Below, piece after piece: positions 1 to 9,020 of a DNA stretch of 64,000 nt (positions within the stretch are counted from its first letter, which is position 1; the number at the start of each line of letters is the position of its first letter). Made by a program: the position numbers and the translations under genes. Source of the DNA: Sphingomonas insulae (lineage in GTDB: Bacteria; Pseudomonadota; Alphaproteobacteria; Sphingomonadales; Sphingomonadaceae); the NCBI RefSeq assembly GCF_010450875.1, contig NZ_CP048422.1, forward strand, positions 2,763,001 through 2,827,000. The letters run 5' to 3'. The notes under the pieces were generated by a model. It was not told the origin of the DNA and searched no databases. It saw only the letters and a program-made list of their open reading frames with translations.

Positions 1-596
1 TCCAGATGGCCGAGGGTGACCCGGCGCAGCTGGTCCCGATCGGCACCGACGGCGGATTTGCCGTCGTCGCGATCGGCCGCGTCATCGCCGCCGCGCCGCG
101 CCCGCTGGCGCAGGTACGCCAGCAGGTCGCCGCCGACGTCACCGCCGATCGTGCACGCGCCGCCGCGCGCAAGCTGGCGAGCGACATCCTTGCCAAGGTG
201 AACAAGGGCATGCCGCTGGCACAGGCGCTGGCGACGTCGGGCCGGGCGCTGCCCCCGGTCCAGCCCGCCAGTGCGACGCGCGCCCAGCTGGCGCAGCAGC
301 AGGGTAACGTACCGGCCCCGCTCGCACTGATGTTCAGCATGACCAAGGGCAGCGCCAAGCTGCTGGAGGCGCCGAACAATGCGGGTTGGCTGATCGTCAA
401 GCTGGACACGATCGTGCCGGGCAATGCCGCCGGCACCCCGGCCGCGATCAACGGCGCCCGCGGCGGCATCGCCCAGGTGGTCGGCCGCGAATATGCCGAG
501 CAGTTCGCCCGCGCGATCCGCGGCGTCGTCGGGGTCAAGACGGACGCCGCCGCGCTGGCCAAGGTGCGCGCCGACCTGGCCGGCAACGGCAACTGA
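1..596 (+). CDS. C-terminal part of a PpiD/SurA-type peptidyl-prolyl isomerase (partial)
   Basis: This is the end of a periplasmic folding factor of the PpiD/SurA-N family; its start lies before the window and the reading frame is open to base 3. About 197 residues are visible: an Ala/Arg-rich helical stretch (LAQVRQQVAADVTADRARAA) typical of the parvulin-flanking chaperone helices, then a compact C-terminal segment. No complete parvulin domain is in view, so the call rests on these helices and on position: sphingomonads carry a ppiD-like gene directly before trpE. The TGA stop is 13 bases from the trpE ATG, which suggests co-transcription. Confidence 0.7.
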   Translation, partial: QMAEGDPAQLVPIGTDGGFAVVAIGRVIAAAPRPLAQVRQQVAADVTADRARAAARKLASDILAKVNKGMPLAQALATSGRALPPVQPASATRAQLAQQQGNVPAPLALMFSMTKGSAKLLEAPNNAGWLIVKLDTIVPGNAAGTPAAINGARGGIAQVVGREYAEQFARAIRGVVGVKTDAAALAKVRADLAGNGN

Positions 597-609
597 GGTG
601 ACCGCCGCG

Positions 610-2151
610 ATGGATGATCCGATCGCGGCGCCAGCCGGCGGGCCGGTCGCTGCACCAGCCGGCGGGCCGGTCGCCGCGTTGGCCGCCGGTCGCCCGGCGT
701 TCGTCTGGCGGCGGCAGGTTGCCGATACCGAGACGCCGGTCGCCGCCGCGCTGAAGCTGATCGAGCCGGGACGCGGCGACTATCTGCTCGAATCGGTCGA
801 GGGCGGCGAGACGCGCGGCCGGCACAGCCTGATCGGCCTGGCGCCCGACCTGGTCTTTCGCGCATCCGGCGACCGGGCCGAGATCAACCGGCATTGGGCC
901 ACGGACCGCGATGCATTCGTGCCGGCGGAGCAACCGACGCTGGCGGCGCTGCGGGCGCTGGTCGCCGAATGTCGCGCCGACGTGCCGGCCGCCCTGCCGC
1001 GCGCGCTCGCCTGTCTGGTCGGCTATTTCGGCTATGAGACGATCGGACTGGTCGAGCGGCTGGACCAGCCGGCGGCCGATCCACTCGGGCTGCCGGACAT
1101 GCTGTTCGTGCGCCCCACGGTCATCTGCGTGTTCGACCGGCTGGCCGACACGCTCTACCTCGTCGCACCGGTCTGGCCCGATCCGGCGCGCGATCCGGCG
1201 GCGCAGGTCGCGGCGGCGGAGGAGCGGCTGGACGCCACCGCCGCGCGGCTGGCGCATACGGCGTTACCGGCGCCGGTCCGCGCGGAGGCGGCCGAGCTGC
1301 GCTATACCCCCGCTGTGGCGCCGGCCGATTATGCGACGATGGTCGGGCGGGCGCAGGATTACATCGCGGCGGGCGACATCTTTCAGGTGGTGCTGGCGCA
1401 GCGGTTTTCGACGCCGTTCGCGCTGCCGCCGTTCGAGCTGTACCGCAGCCTGCGCCGGATCAATCCGTCGCCCTTCCTCTACCACCTCGACCTGCCCGGC
1501 TTTGCGCTGATCGGATCGAGTCCGGAGATCCTGGTGCGGGTGCGCGACGGACAGGTGACGATCCGGCCGATCGCCGGCACCCGCCCCCGCGGCAAGACCG
1601 CTGCCGAGGACGAGGCGAACCGCGAGAGCCTGCTCGCCGATCCCAAGGAGCGCGCCGAGCACCTGATGCTGCTCGACCTGGGGCGCAACGACGTCGGTCG
1701 TTCGGCGCGGCCGGGATCGGTGCGGGTGACGGCCAGCTATGGCGTGGAATTGTACAGCCATGTCATGCACATCGTATCGAATGTCGTGGGCGAGCTATCG
1801 CCGTCTGCCGACGCGATCGACGCGTTGTTCGCAGGCTTCCCCGCCGGCACGGTCAGCGGTGCGCCGAAGGTGCGCGCGTGCCAGATCATCGCCGAGCTGG
1901 AGCCGGAGCGGCGCGGTGCCTATGCGGGCGGCGTCGGCTATTTCTCGCCGGACGGGTCGATGGATTCGTGCATCGTGCTGCGGACGGCGGTGGTGAAGGA
2001 TGGCGTCGTCCATGCGCAGGCCGGGGCCGGCATCGTCGCCGACAGCGTCGCGGCCTATGAGCAGCGCGAATGCGAGGCGAAGGCGGGTGCGATCCTGGCC
2101 GCGGCGCGGGATGCGGTGACGCGGGCGAGCGAGGGCGGGTTCGGGCAATAG
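610..2151 (+). CDS. trpE: Anthranilate synthase component I
   Basis: TrpE converts chorismate to anthranilate, using ammonia passed from TrpG, in the first step of tryptophan synthesis. The 513-residue product has the chorismate-binding signatures in order: IGSSPEILVR, RPIAGTRPRG, LLDLGRNDVGR, TVSGAPKVRA and the C-terminal AQAGAGIVADS. ATG at 610 is preferred because AGGTG lies about 8 bases upstream; an in-frame GTG at 598 is the alternative. The first ~30 residues carry an in-frame duplication (PAGGPVAA twice) that is not part of the catalytic fold. The partner trpG starts more than 1.2 kb downstream, beyond a spacer and an opposing gene, so the two subunits are probably transcribed separately. 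Confidence 0.95.
   Translation: MDDPIAAPAGGPVAAPAGGPVAALAAGRPAFVWRRQVADTETPVAAALKLIEPGRGDYLLESVEGGETRGRHSLIGLAPDLVFRASGDRAEINRHWATDRDAFVPAEQPTLAALRALVAECRADVPAALPRALACLVGYFGYETIGLVERLDQPAADPLGLPDMLFVRPTVICVFDRLADTLYLVAPVWPDPARDPAAQVAAAEERLDATAARLAHTALPAPVRAEAAELRYTPAVAPADYATMVGRAQDYIAAGDIFQVVLAQRFSTPFALPPFELYRSLRRINPSPFLYHLDLPGFALIGSSPEILVRVRDGQVTIRPIAGTRPRGKTAAEDEANRESLLADPKERAEHLMLLDLGRNDVGRSARPGSVRVTASYGVELYSHVMHIVSNVVGELSPSADAIDALFAGFPAGTVSGAPKVRACQIIAELEPERRGAYAGGVGYFSPDGSMDSCIVLRTAVVKDGVVHAQAGAGIVADSVAAYEQRECEAKAGAILAAARDAVTRASEGGFGQ
631..674 (+). repeat. 24-bp-period tandem duplication inside the trpE 5' end
   Basis: The 20-mer CCAGCCGGCGGGCCGGTCGC occurs at 631-650 and again at 655-674, a period of 24 bases, so eight codons are duplicated in frame. 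It encodes a PAGGPVAA repeat in the low-complexity leader of TrpE and looks like a slippage duplication. Confidence 0.9.
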
Positions 2152-2805
2152 CCCCGCGGGGCGGCGGCACGGGGCTGGCGCCGATACGGAAGGTCACGAA
2201 AGTCGCGCTTGTCGACGGGGTGCCGTAGGTCGCCCACGGGTGATGCCGCGGGTCCGAACGTCACGAACGTCACGCTTGTCGAAGGACGGCGATTGCCGTT
2301 CGATGATGGGTGATCCGTGCAGGGTCCACAGCGATCGACGTCCACGGGGCGGCGGCGGTTTTCTTCCCTATCAGAGTGTACCGCGGGCACGATGCGGGAA
2401 GAAGGGCGCCGCGCGTTCGCGATCGGCGCCAGTTCAGACTTGGAGGATCGAACGCTCGTCAGCCGGACCGGACCGCCGCCCAGGGCGGCGATCGGAACGT
2501 CCTGACTCGCGGTGTCAAAGAGCGCTTCGCTTGCCGTTTCGCCATCTGGGAGCCGGCAGGACCTTCGGCCTGCCCCTCCCCTGCGCATAAGCGGTGATGG
2601 ATGGGGACGCGCCGAATGCGACGGCCAGATTCACATCTATCTTTTCAGGTGTGTAGGACAGCCCGTTTACTCGGCGTCTCGGCCATATGCCATCAACAGG
2701 TCGAAGACGCTCTTAACTCGCTGATATCACGGCTTGAATTATGACACGGCCGGACCGCATACCGGGAGGGCGGCATGCGGCGATCCGGTCGTCATCCTAT
2801 ACGCC
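2152..2805. other. Intergenic region between trpE and a divergent secreted-protein gene
   Basis: About 650 bases without a convincing gene. Short open frames are present on both strands, but their products are Arg/Pro/Gly-rich, as expected for out-of-frame GC-rich DNA. It contains a duplicated 23-base motif (separate entry), a compact inverted repeat GGCAGG-N8-CCTGCC near 2557-2580 that could act as a terminator although no T-run follows, and a relatively AT-rich stretch at about 2630-2740. I see no tRNA, leader peptide or riboswitch in it. Confidence 0.6.
2193..2282 (+). repeat. Duplicated 23-base intergenic motif
   Basis: The motif GTCACGAAnGTCnCGCTTGT followed by CGA lies at 2193-2215 and at 2260-2282, matching at 21 of 23 positions, with starts 67 bases apart on the same strand. 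It sits just after trpE. Its short GTCACGAA half-units resemble dispersed intergenic repeats of sphingomonads, but genome-wide copy number cannot be seen from here. Confidence 0.7.
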
Positions 2806-3231
2806 TTAGGGGACGGTCGATTCCGCATCGCGTTGCGCACGCCGCTCTGCTGCCCATTGCTTGTTGGTAGCGAGCGCACAGCCGCTCTGGCCGCCGCTGC
2901 CGACCGGGGAACAGGTGTCGGGCAACCCGCCGGCGACGCGGCTGACCTGATCGACGGTGGCGGCGCGGTTGCCCCATGCCTGATTCTGCGCCGGGATCGG
3001 GCCGCTGTCGCGGAACTGCTTCGGAATGCGATAGGGCTGGTCGAGCGTCGAACAGATGACGATCTCGGTATCGCTGCTCTGCGGACATTTCTGGCCGACC
3101 CCCAGCGTGACGCTGCGCACGCGCTGCGGCGGGGTGCCCGAGGCGGCACCGTCCGCGGCCGCCGGGGCGGTCTGCGCGCCGGCGAGCGCGGGCAGCGCGA
3201 CCAGGGCGGCGAAAAGCAACGGACGGATCAT
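2806..3231 (-). CDS. Small secreted protein of unknown function
   Basis: A 141-residue product beginning MIRPLLFAALVALPALAGAQ, a clear Sec signal peptide with an AGA-like cleavage site near residue 19. The mature part has four cysteines (in GQKCP, IVICS, PDTCS and SGCAL), which could form two disulfides, and the motif LDQPYRIPKQFR. AAGGAGA lies about 8 bases before the ATG on the minus strand, supporting this start. Similar short secreted proteins are recalled as hypotheticals in sphingomonads, but I do not recognise a function. It is divergent from trpG, with 165 bases between the two starts. Confidence 0.75.
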   Translation of the reverse strand: MIRPLLFAALVALPALAGAQTAPAAADGAASGTPPQRVRSVTLGVGQKCPQSSDTEIVICSTLDQPYRIPKQFRDSGPIPAQNQAWGNRAATVDQVSRVAGGLPDTCSPVGSGGQSGCALATNKQWAAERRAQRDAESTVP

Positions 3232-3396
3232 GGCAGGCGTCTCCTTCAGGGGCATAACGTGCGGACGACACCGTTGCTCCCGGTGCGACGCAACACGGCA
3301 TAGGCCGATCGACATTGCTACAGGATTGCCGTTGCGTGGCGATGTCGGCGGCGCAACAGGCGTTGCACCGCGGCGGCCATCGGCTATGGCGAGGCC

Positions 3397-3981
3397 ATGA
3401 TCCTGGTCGTCGACAATTACGACAGCTTTACCTGGAACCTCGTCCACTACCTGATGGAGTTGGGCAGCGAGGTAGAGGTGGTGCGCAACGATGCCATCTC
3501 GGCGGGGCAGGCGCTGTCGTCGGGGGCGCAGGCGTTCCTGATCTCGCCCGGTCCGTGCACCCCGACCGAAGCGGGGGTGAGCCTGGACCTGGTCGCCGCC
3601 GCCGCCGATGCCGGCCGGCCGCTGCTCGGCGTGTGCCTGGGGCATCAGGCGATCGGCCAGCATTTCGGCGGGCGGGTGGAACGCGGCGGGCTGATGCATG
3701 GCAAGACATCGCCCGTGATCCACGATGGCAGCGGGCTGTTCCGCGACTTGCCCTCGCCGTTCACCGCGACGCGCTATCACAGCCTGATCGTCAACGACGT
3801 GCCTGCGCCGCTGGTGGTCAACGCCCGCGCCGAGGACGGCAATGTCATGGGCTTTCGCCACGAAAGCCTGCCGATCCACGGCGTCCAGTTCCATCCCGAA
3901 AGCATCGCGACCGAACATGGCCATGCGATGCTGGCGAACTTCCTGCGCATCGCCGGCATCGCCGTGACGGAACGGGCGTGA
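3397..3981 (+). CDS. trpG: Anthranilate synthase component II (glutamine amidotransferase)
   Basis: TrpG hydrolyses glutamine and channels ammonia to TrpE. The 194-residue class I amidotransferase has the N-terminal [10 protein letters not shown] motif, the oxyanion segment SPGPCTP, the nucleophile Cys80 in [10 protein letters not shown] and the catalytic His-Glu in VQFHPES near the C-terminus. The length is normal for a monofunctional TrpG. Its last bases GTGA overlap the trpD start, so trpG is the first gene of a coupled trpG-trpD-trpC-moaC-moeA run. Confidence 0.95.
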   Translation: MILVVDNYDSFTWNLVHYLMELGSEVEVVRNDAISAGQALSSGAQAFLISPGPCTPTEAGVSLDLVAAAADAGRPLLGVCLGHQAIGQHFGGRVERGGLMHGKTSPVIHDGSGLFRDLPSPFTATRYHSLIVNDVPAPLVVNARAEDGNVMGFRHESLPIHGVQFHPESIATEHGHAMLANFLRIAGIAVTERA

Positions 3982-4973
3982 GCGTCGCTACGCTGCTGCC
4001 CGATCCCGCGACGCCACTGTCGCGGGAGAGCGCGGCGCTGGCGTTCGCCGACATCCTCGATGCGCGCGTGTCCGAAGAAGCGATCGGCGCGTTCCTGATC
4101 GCGCTGTCCGATCGCGGCGAGACCAGCATCGAGATCGCCGAGGCGGCGCGCGCGCTGCGCGAGCGGATGATCCCGATCGCCACCCGCCCCGGCGCGATCG
4201 ACGTCTGCGGGACGGGCGGCGATGGCCACCATACGCTCAACGTCTCGACCGCGGTGGCGTTGGTCGTCGCGGCATGCGGGGTGCCGGTCGCCAAGCACGG
4301 CAATCGCGCCGCCAGTTCGAAGGCGGGCGCGGCGGACACGCTGGAGGCGATCGGGCTCGACATGGACGTCGCCGGTGCGACGGCGGAAGGCAGCCTCGCC
4401 GACCTCGGCATCGCATTCCTGTTCGCGGCCAACCACCATCCGGTGATGGCGCGGATCACGCCGATCCGCCGCCGCATCGGCAAGCGCACGATCTTCAACC
4501 TGATGGGGCCGCTTGCCAATCCGGCGCGGGTCGGCCGACAATTGATCGGGATCGCCCGCCCCGATTACGCCGGGCTGTATGCGGAGGCGCTGGAGCAGCT
4601 GGGCACCGGACGTGCCGCGGTGATCTCCGGCGAGGAAGGGCTGGACGAGCTGTCGACCGCCGGCCCCAGCCTGGCGGTCAATGTCGGCAGCGCCGATCTG
4701 CCGCGCCGCATCCTGCCCGAGGATGCCGGCCTGCGCCGCCATCCGCTCGCCGCGATCCGGGGCGGCGACCCTGCGTACAATGCCGCCGCGCTGCGCCGCC
4801 TGCTCGACGGCGAGGCTGGCGCCTATCGCGACGCGGTGCTGCTCAACGCCGCCGCCGCGCTGGTCGTCGCCGGCCGGCATCCCGACCTCACAACCGGCGC
4901 GCGCGCCGCCGCCGCCGTGCTGGACGACGGTGCCGCGGCCGCCCTGCTCGACCGATGGATCGCCTACCGATGA
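3978..4973 (+). CDS. trpD: Anthranilate phosphoribosyltransferase
   Basis: TrpD transfers the phosphoribosyl group of PRPP to anthranilate, the second step of tryptophan synthesis. The 331-residue product contains the PRPP-binding CGTGGDG loop, the following [19 protein letters not shown] and the metal-binding EGLDELS. The start is GTG at 3978 inside the GTGA overlap with the trpG stop; longer upstream readings of this frame run across trpG and are not credible. The trpC start overlaps its stop in turn. Confidence 0.94.
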   Translation: MSVATLLPDPATPLSRESAALAFADILDARVSEEAIGAFLIALSDRGETSIEIAEAARALRERMIPIATRPGAIDVCGTGGDGHHTLNVSTAVALVVAACGVPVAKHGNRAASSKAGAADTLEAIGLDMDVAGATAEGSLADLGIAFLFAANHHPVMARITPIRRRIGKRTIFNLMGPLANPARVGRQLIGIARPDYAGLYAEALEQLGTGRAAVISGEEGLDELSTAGPSLAVNVGSADLPRRILPEDAGLRRHPLAAIRGGDPAYNAAALRRLLDGEAGAYRDAVLLNAAAALVVAGRHPDLTTGARAAAAVLDDGAAAALLDRWIAYR

Positions 4974-5761
4974 ACGTCCTGTCCCGTATCGTCGAAACCA
5001 AGCGGGCCGAGGTCGCCGCGCGCAAGGCGACGACCAGCCTCGCCGAACTCGACGCGCGCATCGCCGCGGTGACGAAGCCGCGGGGCTTTCGCGCGGCGCT
5101 GGATGCCAAGCCTGGCCACGCGTTGATCGCCGAGATCAAGAAGGCAAGCCCCTCCAAAGGGCTGATCCGCGCGGATTTCGATCCGCCCGCCCATGCCCGC
5201 GCCTATCAGGCGGGCGGTGCGGCCTGCCTGTCGGTGCTGACCGACGAGCAATGGTTCCAGGGCCATGACGACTATCTGATCGCGGCGCGGGCGGCGTGCG
5301 ACCTGCCCGTGATCCGCAAGGATTTCATGGTCGACCCCTGGCAGGCGACCGAAAGCCGGTCGATCGGGGCGGATGCGATCCTCATCATCGTCGCCGCGCT
5401 GGACGACAATCAGATGGCCGAGATCGAGGCGTCGGCGATGGATTGCGGCATGGACGTGCTGGTCGAGGTGCATGACGCGCACGAACTGGAGCGCGCGCTG
5501 AAGCTCAAGTCGCGGCTGATCGGCGTCAACAACCGCGACCTGCGCGATTTCAGCGTCGATTTCGCCCGCACCTACGAACTGGTCGGCAAGGCGCCCAAGG
5601 GCTGCACCTTCGTCGCCGAGAGCGGGCTGGAGACGCGTGCCGACCTGGACGCGATGGCCGCGCATGGCGTCAGATGCTTCCTGATCGGCGAGGCGCTGAT
5701 GCGGCAACCGGACGTCGAGGCGGCGACGCGGGCGCTGATCGGGCCCGCCCCCGCGGCATGA
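4970..5761 (+). CDS. trpC: Indole-3-glycerol phosphate synthase
   Basis: TrpC closes the indole ring from CdRP to give indole-3-glycerol phosphate. The 263-residue TIM barrel shows [11 protein letters not shown] (catalytic Lys and phosphate contacts), [22 protein letters not shown] and [12 protein letters not shown], all in the expected order. It is monofunctional, with no TrpF fusion. The ATG at 4970 overlaps the trpD TGA (ATGA), and its own TGA overlaps the moaC ATG. TrpF, TrpA and TrpB are not in this window. Confidence 0.95.
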   Translation: MNVLSRIVETKRAEVAARKATTSLAELDARIAAVTKPRGFRAALDAKPGHALIAEIKKASPSKGLIRADFDPPAHARAYQAGGAACLSVLTDEQWFQGHDDYLIAARAACDLPVIRKDFMVDPWQATESRSIGADAILIIVAALDDNQMAEIEASAMDCGMDVLVEVHDAHELERALKLKSRLIGVNNRDLRDFSVDFARTYELVGKAPKGCTFVAESGLETRADLDAMAAHGVRCFLIGEALMRQPDVEAATRALIGPAPAA

Positions 5762-6225
5762 GCGGCCTCACCCACATCGATGCGGACGGCGCGGCGCACA
5801 TGGTCGACGTCGGCGACAAGGCGGTGACGAGCCGCCGTGCCGTCGCCACCGGCCGCATCACGATCGCCGCCGATGCGCTGGCGGCAATCCGCGCAGGCAG
5901 CGCCAAGAAGGGCGACGTACTGGCCGTGGCGCGGATCGCGGGCATCATGGCGGCAAAGAGGACTGCCGACCTCATCCCGCTCTGCCACCCGCTGCCGCTG
6001 ACCCGCGTCACGCTCGACCTGGTGCTGGACGATGCCGGCATCACCGCGACCGCACTGACCGCCACCGACGGCAAGACCGGGGTGGAGATGGAGGCGCTGA
6101 CCGCGGTGTCGGTGGCGCTGCTGACGATCTACGACATGGCCAAGGCGATGGATCGCGGCATGACGATCGACGGTATCCGCCTGCTGGAAAAGGCCGGGGG
6201 TAAATCCGGCCACTGGCGCGCCTGA
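5758..6225 (+). CDS. moaC: Cyclic pyranopterin monophosphate synthase (molybdenum cofactor)
   Basis: MoaC, with MoaA, converts GTP to cyclic pyranopterin monophosphate in molybdopterin synthesis. The 155-residue product has the family hallmarks [13 protein letters not shown] and [14 protein letters not shown], followed by the KAMDRGMTI segment near the end, and is of usual length. Its ATG overlaps the trpC stop and its TGA overlaps the moeA ATG, so tryptophan and Mo-cofactor genes form one coupled unit. Confidence 0.95.
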   Translation: MSGLTHIDADGAAHMVDVGDKAVTSRRAVATGRITIAADALAAIRAGSAKKGDVLAVARIAGIMAAKRTADLIPLCHPLPLTRVTLDLVLDDAGITATALTATDGKTGVEMEALTAVSVALLTIYDMAKAMDRGMTIDGIRLLEKAGGKSGHWRA

Positions 6226-7403
6226 TGCTGCTTCCGATCGCCGAGGCGCAGGCGCGCCTGTTCGCGCTGGCGACCCCGGTCGCAGTGGAGGACGTGCCGC
6301 TGGCCGAGGCGCACGGTCGCTGGGCCGGCGCCGACGTCCACGCCCGCCGCACGCAGCCGGCAAGCGACCTGTCGGCGATGGACGGCTATGCGATCCGCTT
6401 CGCCGACCTGCCCGGCCCATGGACACTGATCGGCGAAAGCGCTGCCGGGCGACCGTTCGCCGGCACGGTCGGCACGGGCGAGACGGTGCGGATCTTTACC
6501 GGCGCGGCGATGCCGGCCGGCGCCGATACCGTCATGATCCAGGAGGAGGTGGCGAGCGCCGGCAGCACGATCCGCCTGACCGGCGAGGGGCCGCCGACGC
6601 GCGGTCGCAACACGCGGCGGCGGGGGCTGGATTTCACCGCCGGCGACCGGCTGATCGCGCGCGGCGAGCGGCTGACGCCGGCGCGCATCGCGGTGGCGGC
6701 GACCGGCGGCATCGCCACTTTGCCCGTCGCCGGCCGGGTCCGCGTCGCGATCTGTGCCACCGGCGACGAGCTGGTCGAACCGGGCGGGCCGCACGACGCG
6801 GCGGCATTGCCCGAATCGAACCGGGCGATGCTGGCGGCGATGCTGGCCGACCTGCCGATCGAGCTGATCGACATGGGCATCCTGCCCGACGACCTCGACA
6901 CGTTGCGCGACGCCTTCGCCGCGGTCCGTGCCGATCTGCTCGTCACCACCGGCGGTGCGTCGGTGGGCGACCACGACCTCGTCCGGCCGGCGCTGGAGGC
7001 CGCGGGCGGATCGATCGATTTCTGGCGGATTGCCCTGCGCCCTGGCAAGCCGATGATGGCAGGGCGGATCGGTTCGGCCAGCGTACTGGGCCTGCCCGGC
7101 AACCCCGTGTCGGCCTTCGTCACCGCGACCCTGTTCGTGCGGCCGCTGATCGCGCATCTGGCGGGCGCGCGCGATCCGTTCCCGCGCACCACGCACGTTA
7201 TCCTGGGCGAGGACCTGCCCGCCAACGGGCCGCGCACCGACTATCTGCGGGCCGAACTGCGCGATGGCCGGGCCTATGCCTCGACCATTCAGGACAGTTC
7301 GATGCTGCTGACGCTGGCGCGGTCGCACTGCCTGATCGTACGGCCAATCGGCGCCCCGCCGGCCATGGCCGGCGACTCGGCGGAAATCCTCGTCATCGCT
7401 TGA
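6225..7403 (+). CDS. moeA: Molybdopterin molybdenumtransferase
   Basis: MoeA inserts molybdate into adenylated molybdopterin, the last step of Mo-cofactor assembly. The 392-residue product has SAMDGYAIR near the N-terminus, FTGAAMPAGADTV, the MogA-like core TTGGASVGDHD, and the substrate loop RPGKPMMAG...GLPGNPVSAFV. The length is typical. It starts at ATG 6225, sharing one base with the moaC stop, and ends just before the lexA promoter; its last bases overlap the putative -35 box of lexA. Confidence 0.95.
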   Translation: MLLPIAEAQARLFALATPVAVEDVPLAEAHGRWAGADVHARRTQPASDLSAMDGYAIRFADLPGPWTLIGESAAGRPFAGTVGTGETVRIFTGAAMPAGADTVMIQEEVASAGSTIRLTGEGPPTRGRNTRRRGLDFTAGDRLIARGERLTPARIAVAATGGIATLPVAGRVRVAICATGDELVEPGGPHDAAALPESNRAMLAAMLADLPIELIDMGILPDDLDTLRDAFAAVRADLLVTTGGASVGDHDLVRPALEAAGGSIDFWRIALRPGKPMMAGRIGSASVLGLPGNPVSAFVTATLFVRPLIAHLAGARDPFPRTTHVILGEDLPANGPRTDYLRAELRDGRAYASTIQDSSMLLTLARSHCLIVRPIGAPPAMAGDSAEILVIA

Positions 7404-7442
7404 CGAGGTTAATTTCGTTCCCTAGAAGTTCCGCGTCTGTTC
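7400..7442 (+). promoter_or_regulatory. lexA promoter with double SOS operator
   Basis: GTTC tetramers lie at 7417-7420, 7428-7431 and 7439-7442, each separated by exactly 7 bases. This makes two overlapping copies of the alphaproteobacterial LexA box GTTC-N7-GTTC. A TTGACG -35 candidate at 7400-7405 and a CTAGAA -10 candidate at 7422-7427 (16-base spacer) place the operators over the -10 region, the usual layout for LexA autorepression. The lexA ATG follows 20 bases after the last tetramer. Confidence 0.85.
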
Positions 7443-7461
7443 TGACGGGGAAGGACCGCAT

Positions 7462-8145
7462 ATGCTCACGCGGAAGCAGCACGAGCTCGTTTGTTTCATC
7501 AACGACCGGCTGGAAGAGACCGGCATCTCCCCCTCGTTCGAGGAGATGAAGGATGCGCTCGACCTGAAGTCGAAGAGCGGCGTGCACCGCCTCATCAGCG
7601 CGCTGGAGGAACGCCATTTCATCCGCCGCCTGCCCAACCGCGCCCGCGCACTGGAAGTGCTGCGCATGCCGGAACGGCCGGAGCGCAAGCCCGCGACGCC
7701 GGCGCCGGCGCCCGCACCGGCGAAAAGCGGCAACGTCCGCGCCGCGCCGCAGCCCGCCAACGACGTGGTCGAGATCCCGCTGCACGGGCGCATCGCGGCC
7801 GGCGTACCGATCGAGGCGTTCGAGGGCAGTTCGATGCTGGCGGTTCCGGCCGCGCTGCTCGGTTCCGGCGAGCATTACGCGCTGGAGGTATCGGGCGATT
7901 CGATGGTCGAGGCGGGTATCCTGGATGGCGACTATGCGCTGATCCGGCGTACCGAGGTGGCACGGGATGGCGAGATCGTGGTCGCGCTGATCGACGATGC
8001 CGAGGCGACGCTGAAATACTTCCGTCGCGAGGGGGCGATGATCCGGCTCGATCCGGCCAACCGCGCCTACGAACCGCAGCGCTACGTGCCCGCGCATGTC
8101 CGCGTGCAGGGCAAATTGTCGGGTATCCTGCGCCGTTACGATTGA
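7462..8145 (+). CDS. lexA: LexA repressor (SOS response, self-cleaving)
   Basis: LexA represses SOS genes and cleaves itself when RecA filaments form. The 227-residue product has an N-terminal winged-helix domain (start [10 protein letters not shown]; recognition region around residues 28-45), a long Ala/Pro linker (about 68-98), and the S24 peptidase domain. The scissile Ala113-Gly114 is in GRIAAGVP, and the catalytic pair is Ser147 (SGDSM) and Lys185 (ATLKYF). A GGGGAAGGA ribosome site precedes the ATG. The last 10 bases overlap the convergent beta-lactamase gene. A double GTTC-N7-GTTC operator lies upstream. Confidence 0.96.
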   Translation: MLTRKQHELVCFINDRLEETGISPSFEEMKDALDLKSKSGVHRLISALEERHFIRRLPNRARALEVLRMPERPERKPATPAPAPAPAKSGNVRAAPQPANDVVEIPLHGRIAAGVPIEAFEGSSMLAVPAALLGSGEHYALEVSGDSMVEAGILDGDYALIRRTEVARDGEIVVALIDDAEATLKYFRREGAMIRLDPANRAYEPQRYVPAHVRVQGKLSGILRRYD

Positions 8146-9020
8146 GGCGAACGGCGCTGCGCTGCCAGCGCGTGTTCGAACGCGGCCCGGGCACTCGCGA
8201 CCTGACGCGGCAATTCCGCGGGATCGACGAAGGCAAGCGCATTGCCCGCCCGCTGCGCGCGGCGCTTGCCCGCCAGATCGAACAGTTCGGCGTGATAGCT
8301 GAGGACGACGTCGGCCCGCATCGTCGCGAGCGTGCGGAAGGTGTTGCGGAACTGGGCGACCGCGACGGTATCGCGCGCCGGCCCGCCGCCATGCGGCCGG
8401 GTGACGAGGGGACGGCCGGCGACGCTCAGGCTCGACAGGAACAGCACGTCGATCGGCTTGCCCCCCTCGCTGGTGTGCAGGCTCCAGCTGGTGGCGCCGT
8501 TGGTGTGACCGGGGGTCAGATGCGCGACGAGCCGGGTCTTGCCGACGGTGATCGCCGCGCCGTCCCGGATCGTTCGCGCCGGCCGGACCGGCGGAAAGCC
8601 GCTGAGGTCGCTACGGCCGATGGTGCGACCGGCGATCAGATCGGCCGAATCGCCAAGGCTTGCGACGAGCGGCGCGCCGCTTGCCCGCCGTAGCGCCGCG
8701 AGGCCGCCGGCATGATCGACATGGCTGTGGTTGTTGAGCAGGAAGCGGATGTCGCGCAGCCGAAATCCGAGGCGGCGGATGTTGGCGACGATCAGCGGCG
8801 CGCTTTCCGGCAGCCCGCCGTCGATGACCACCAGCCCCTTGGGGTCGGCGATCAGGAACGACGACAGGCCGGCGGTGCCGACGTAATAGACGTTGCCCAC
8901 GATCCGGAACGGCGCGGCCGGGGCATTCCATTGACGGCGCTGCGCCGCGTCCTGCGCGGCCGTCGGCGCGGCGGATGCGAGTAGGGCGAATGCGGCGGCA
9001 AGGGTGACGAGGCGGGTCAT
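8136..9020 (-). CDS. Subclass B3 metallo-beta-lactamase-like hydrolase
   Basis: A 294-residue secreted hydrolase: signal peptide at residues 1-22 (ending PTAAQ) and an MBL fold. All six B3 zinc ligands are present: His98, His100, Asp102 and His103 in [10 protein letters not shown], His172 in [11 protein letters not shown], and His243 in SYHAELFD. The [19 protein letters not shown] start of the mature domain is also B3-like. Carbapenem or penicillin hydrolysis is the family expectation, not something the sequence proves. The start is ATG 9020, with GGAAG about 7 bases upstream. It converges on lexA with a 10-base stop overlap, and a repeat array lies on its 5' side. Confidence 0.85.
   Translation of the reverse strand: MTRLVTLAAAFALLASAAPTAAQDAAQRRQWNAPAAPFRIVGNVYYVGTAGLSSFLIADPKGLVVIDGGLPESAPLIVANIRRLGFRLRDIRFLLNNHSHVDHAGGLAALRRASGAPLVASLGDSADLIAGRTIGRSDLSGFPPVRPARTIRDGAAITVGKTRLVAHLTPGHTNGATSWSLHTSEGGKPIDVLFLSSLSVAGRPLVTRPHGGGPARDTVAVAQFRNTFRTLATMRADVVLSYHAELFDLAGKRRAQRAGNALAFVDPAELPRQVASARAAFEHALAAQRRSPQS

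Noticed and set aside
2152..3396. trp attenuator or leader peptide before trpG
   Set aside because: No short frame with tandem Trp codons and no clear competing hairpins were found in the spacer.
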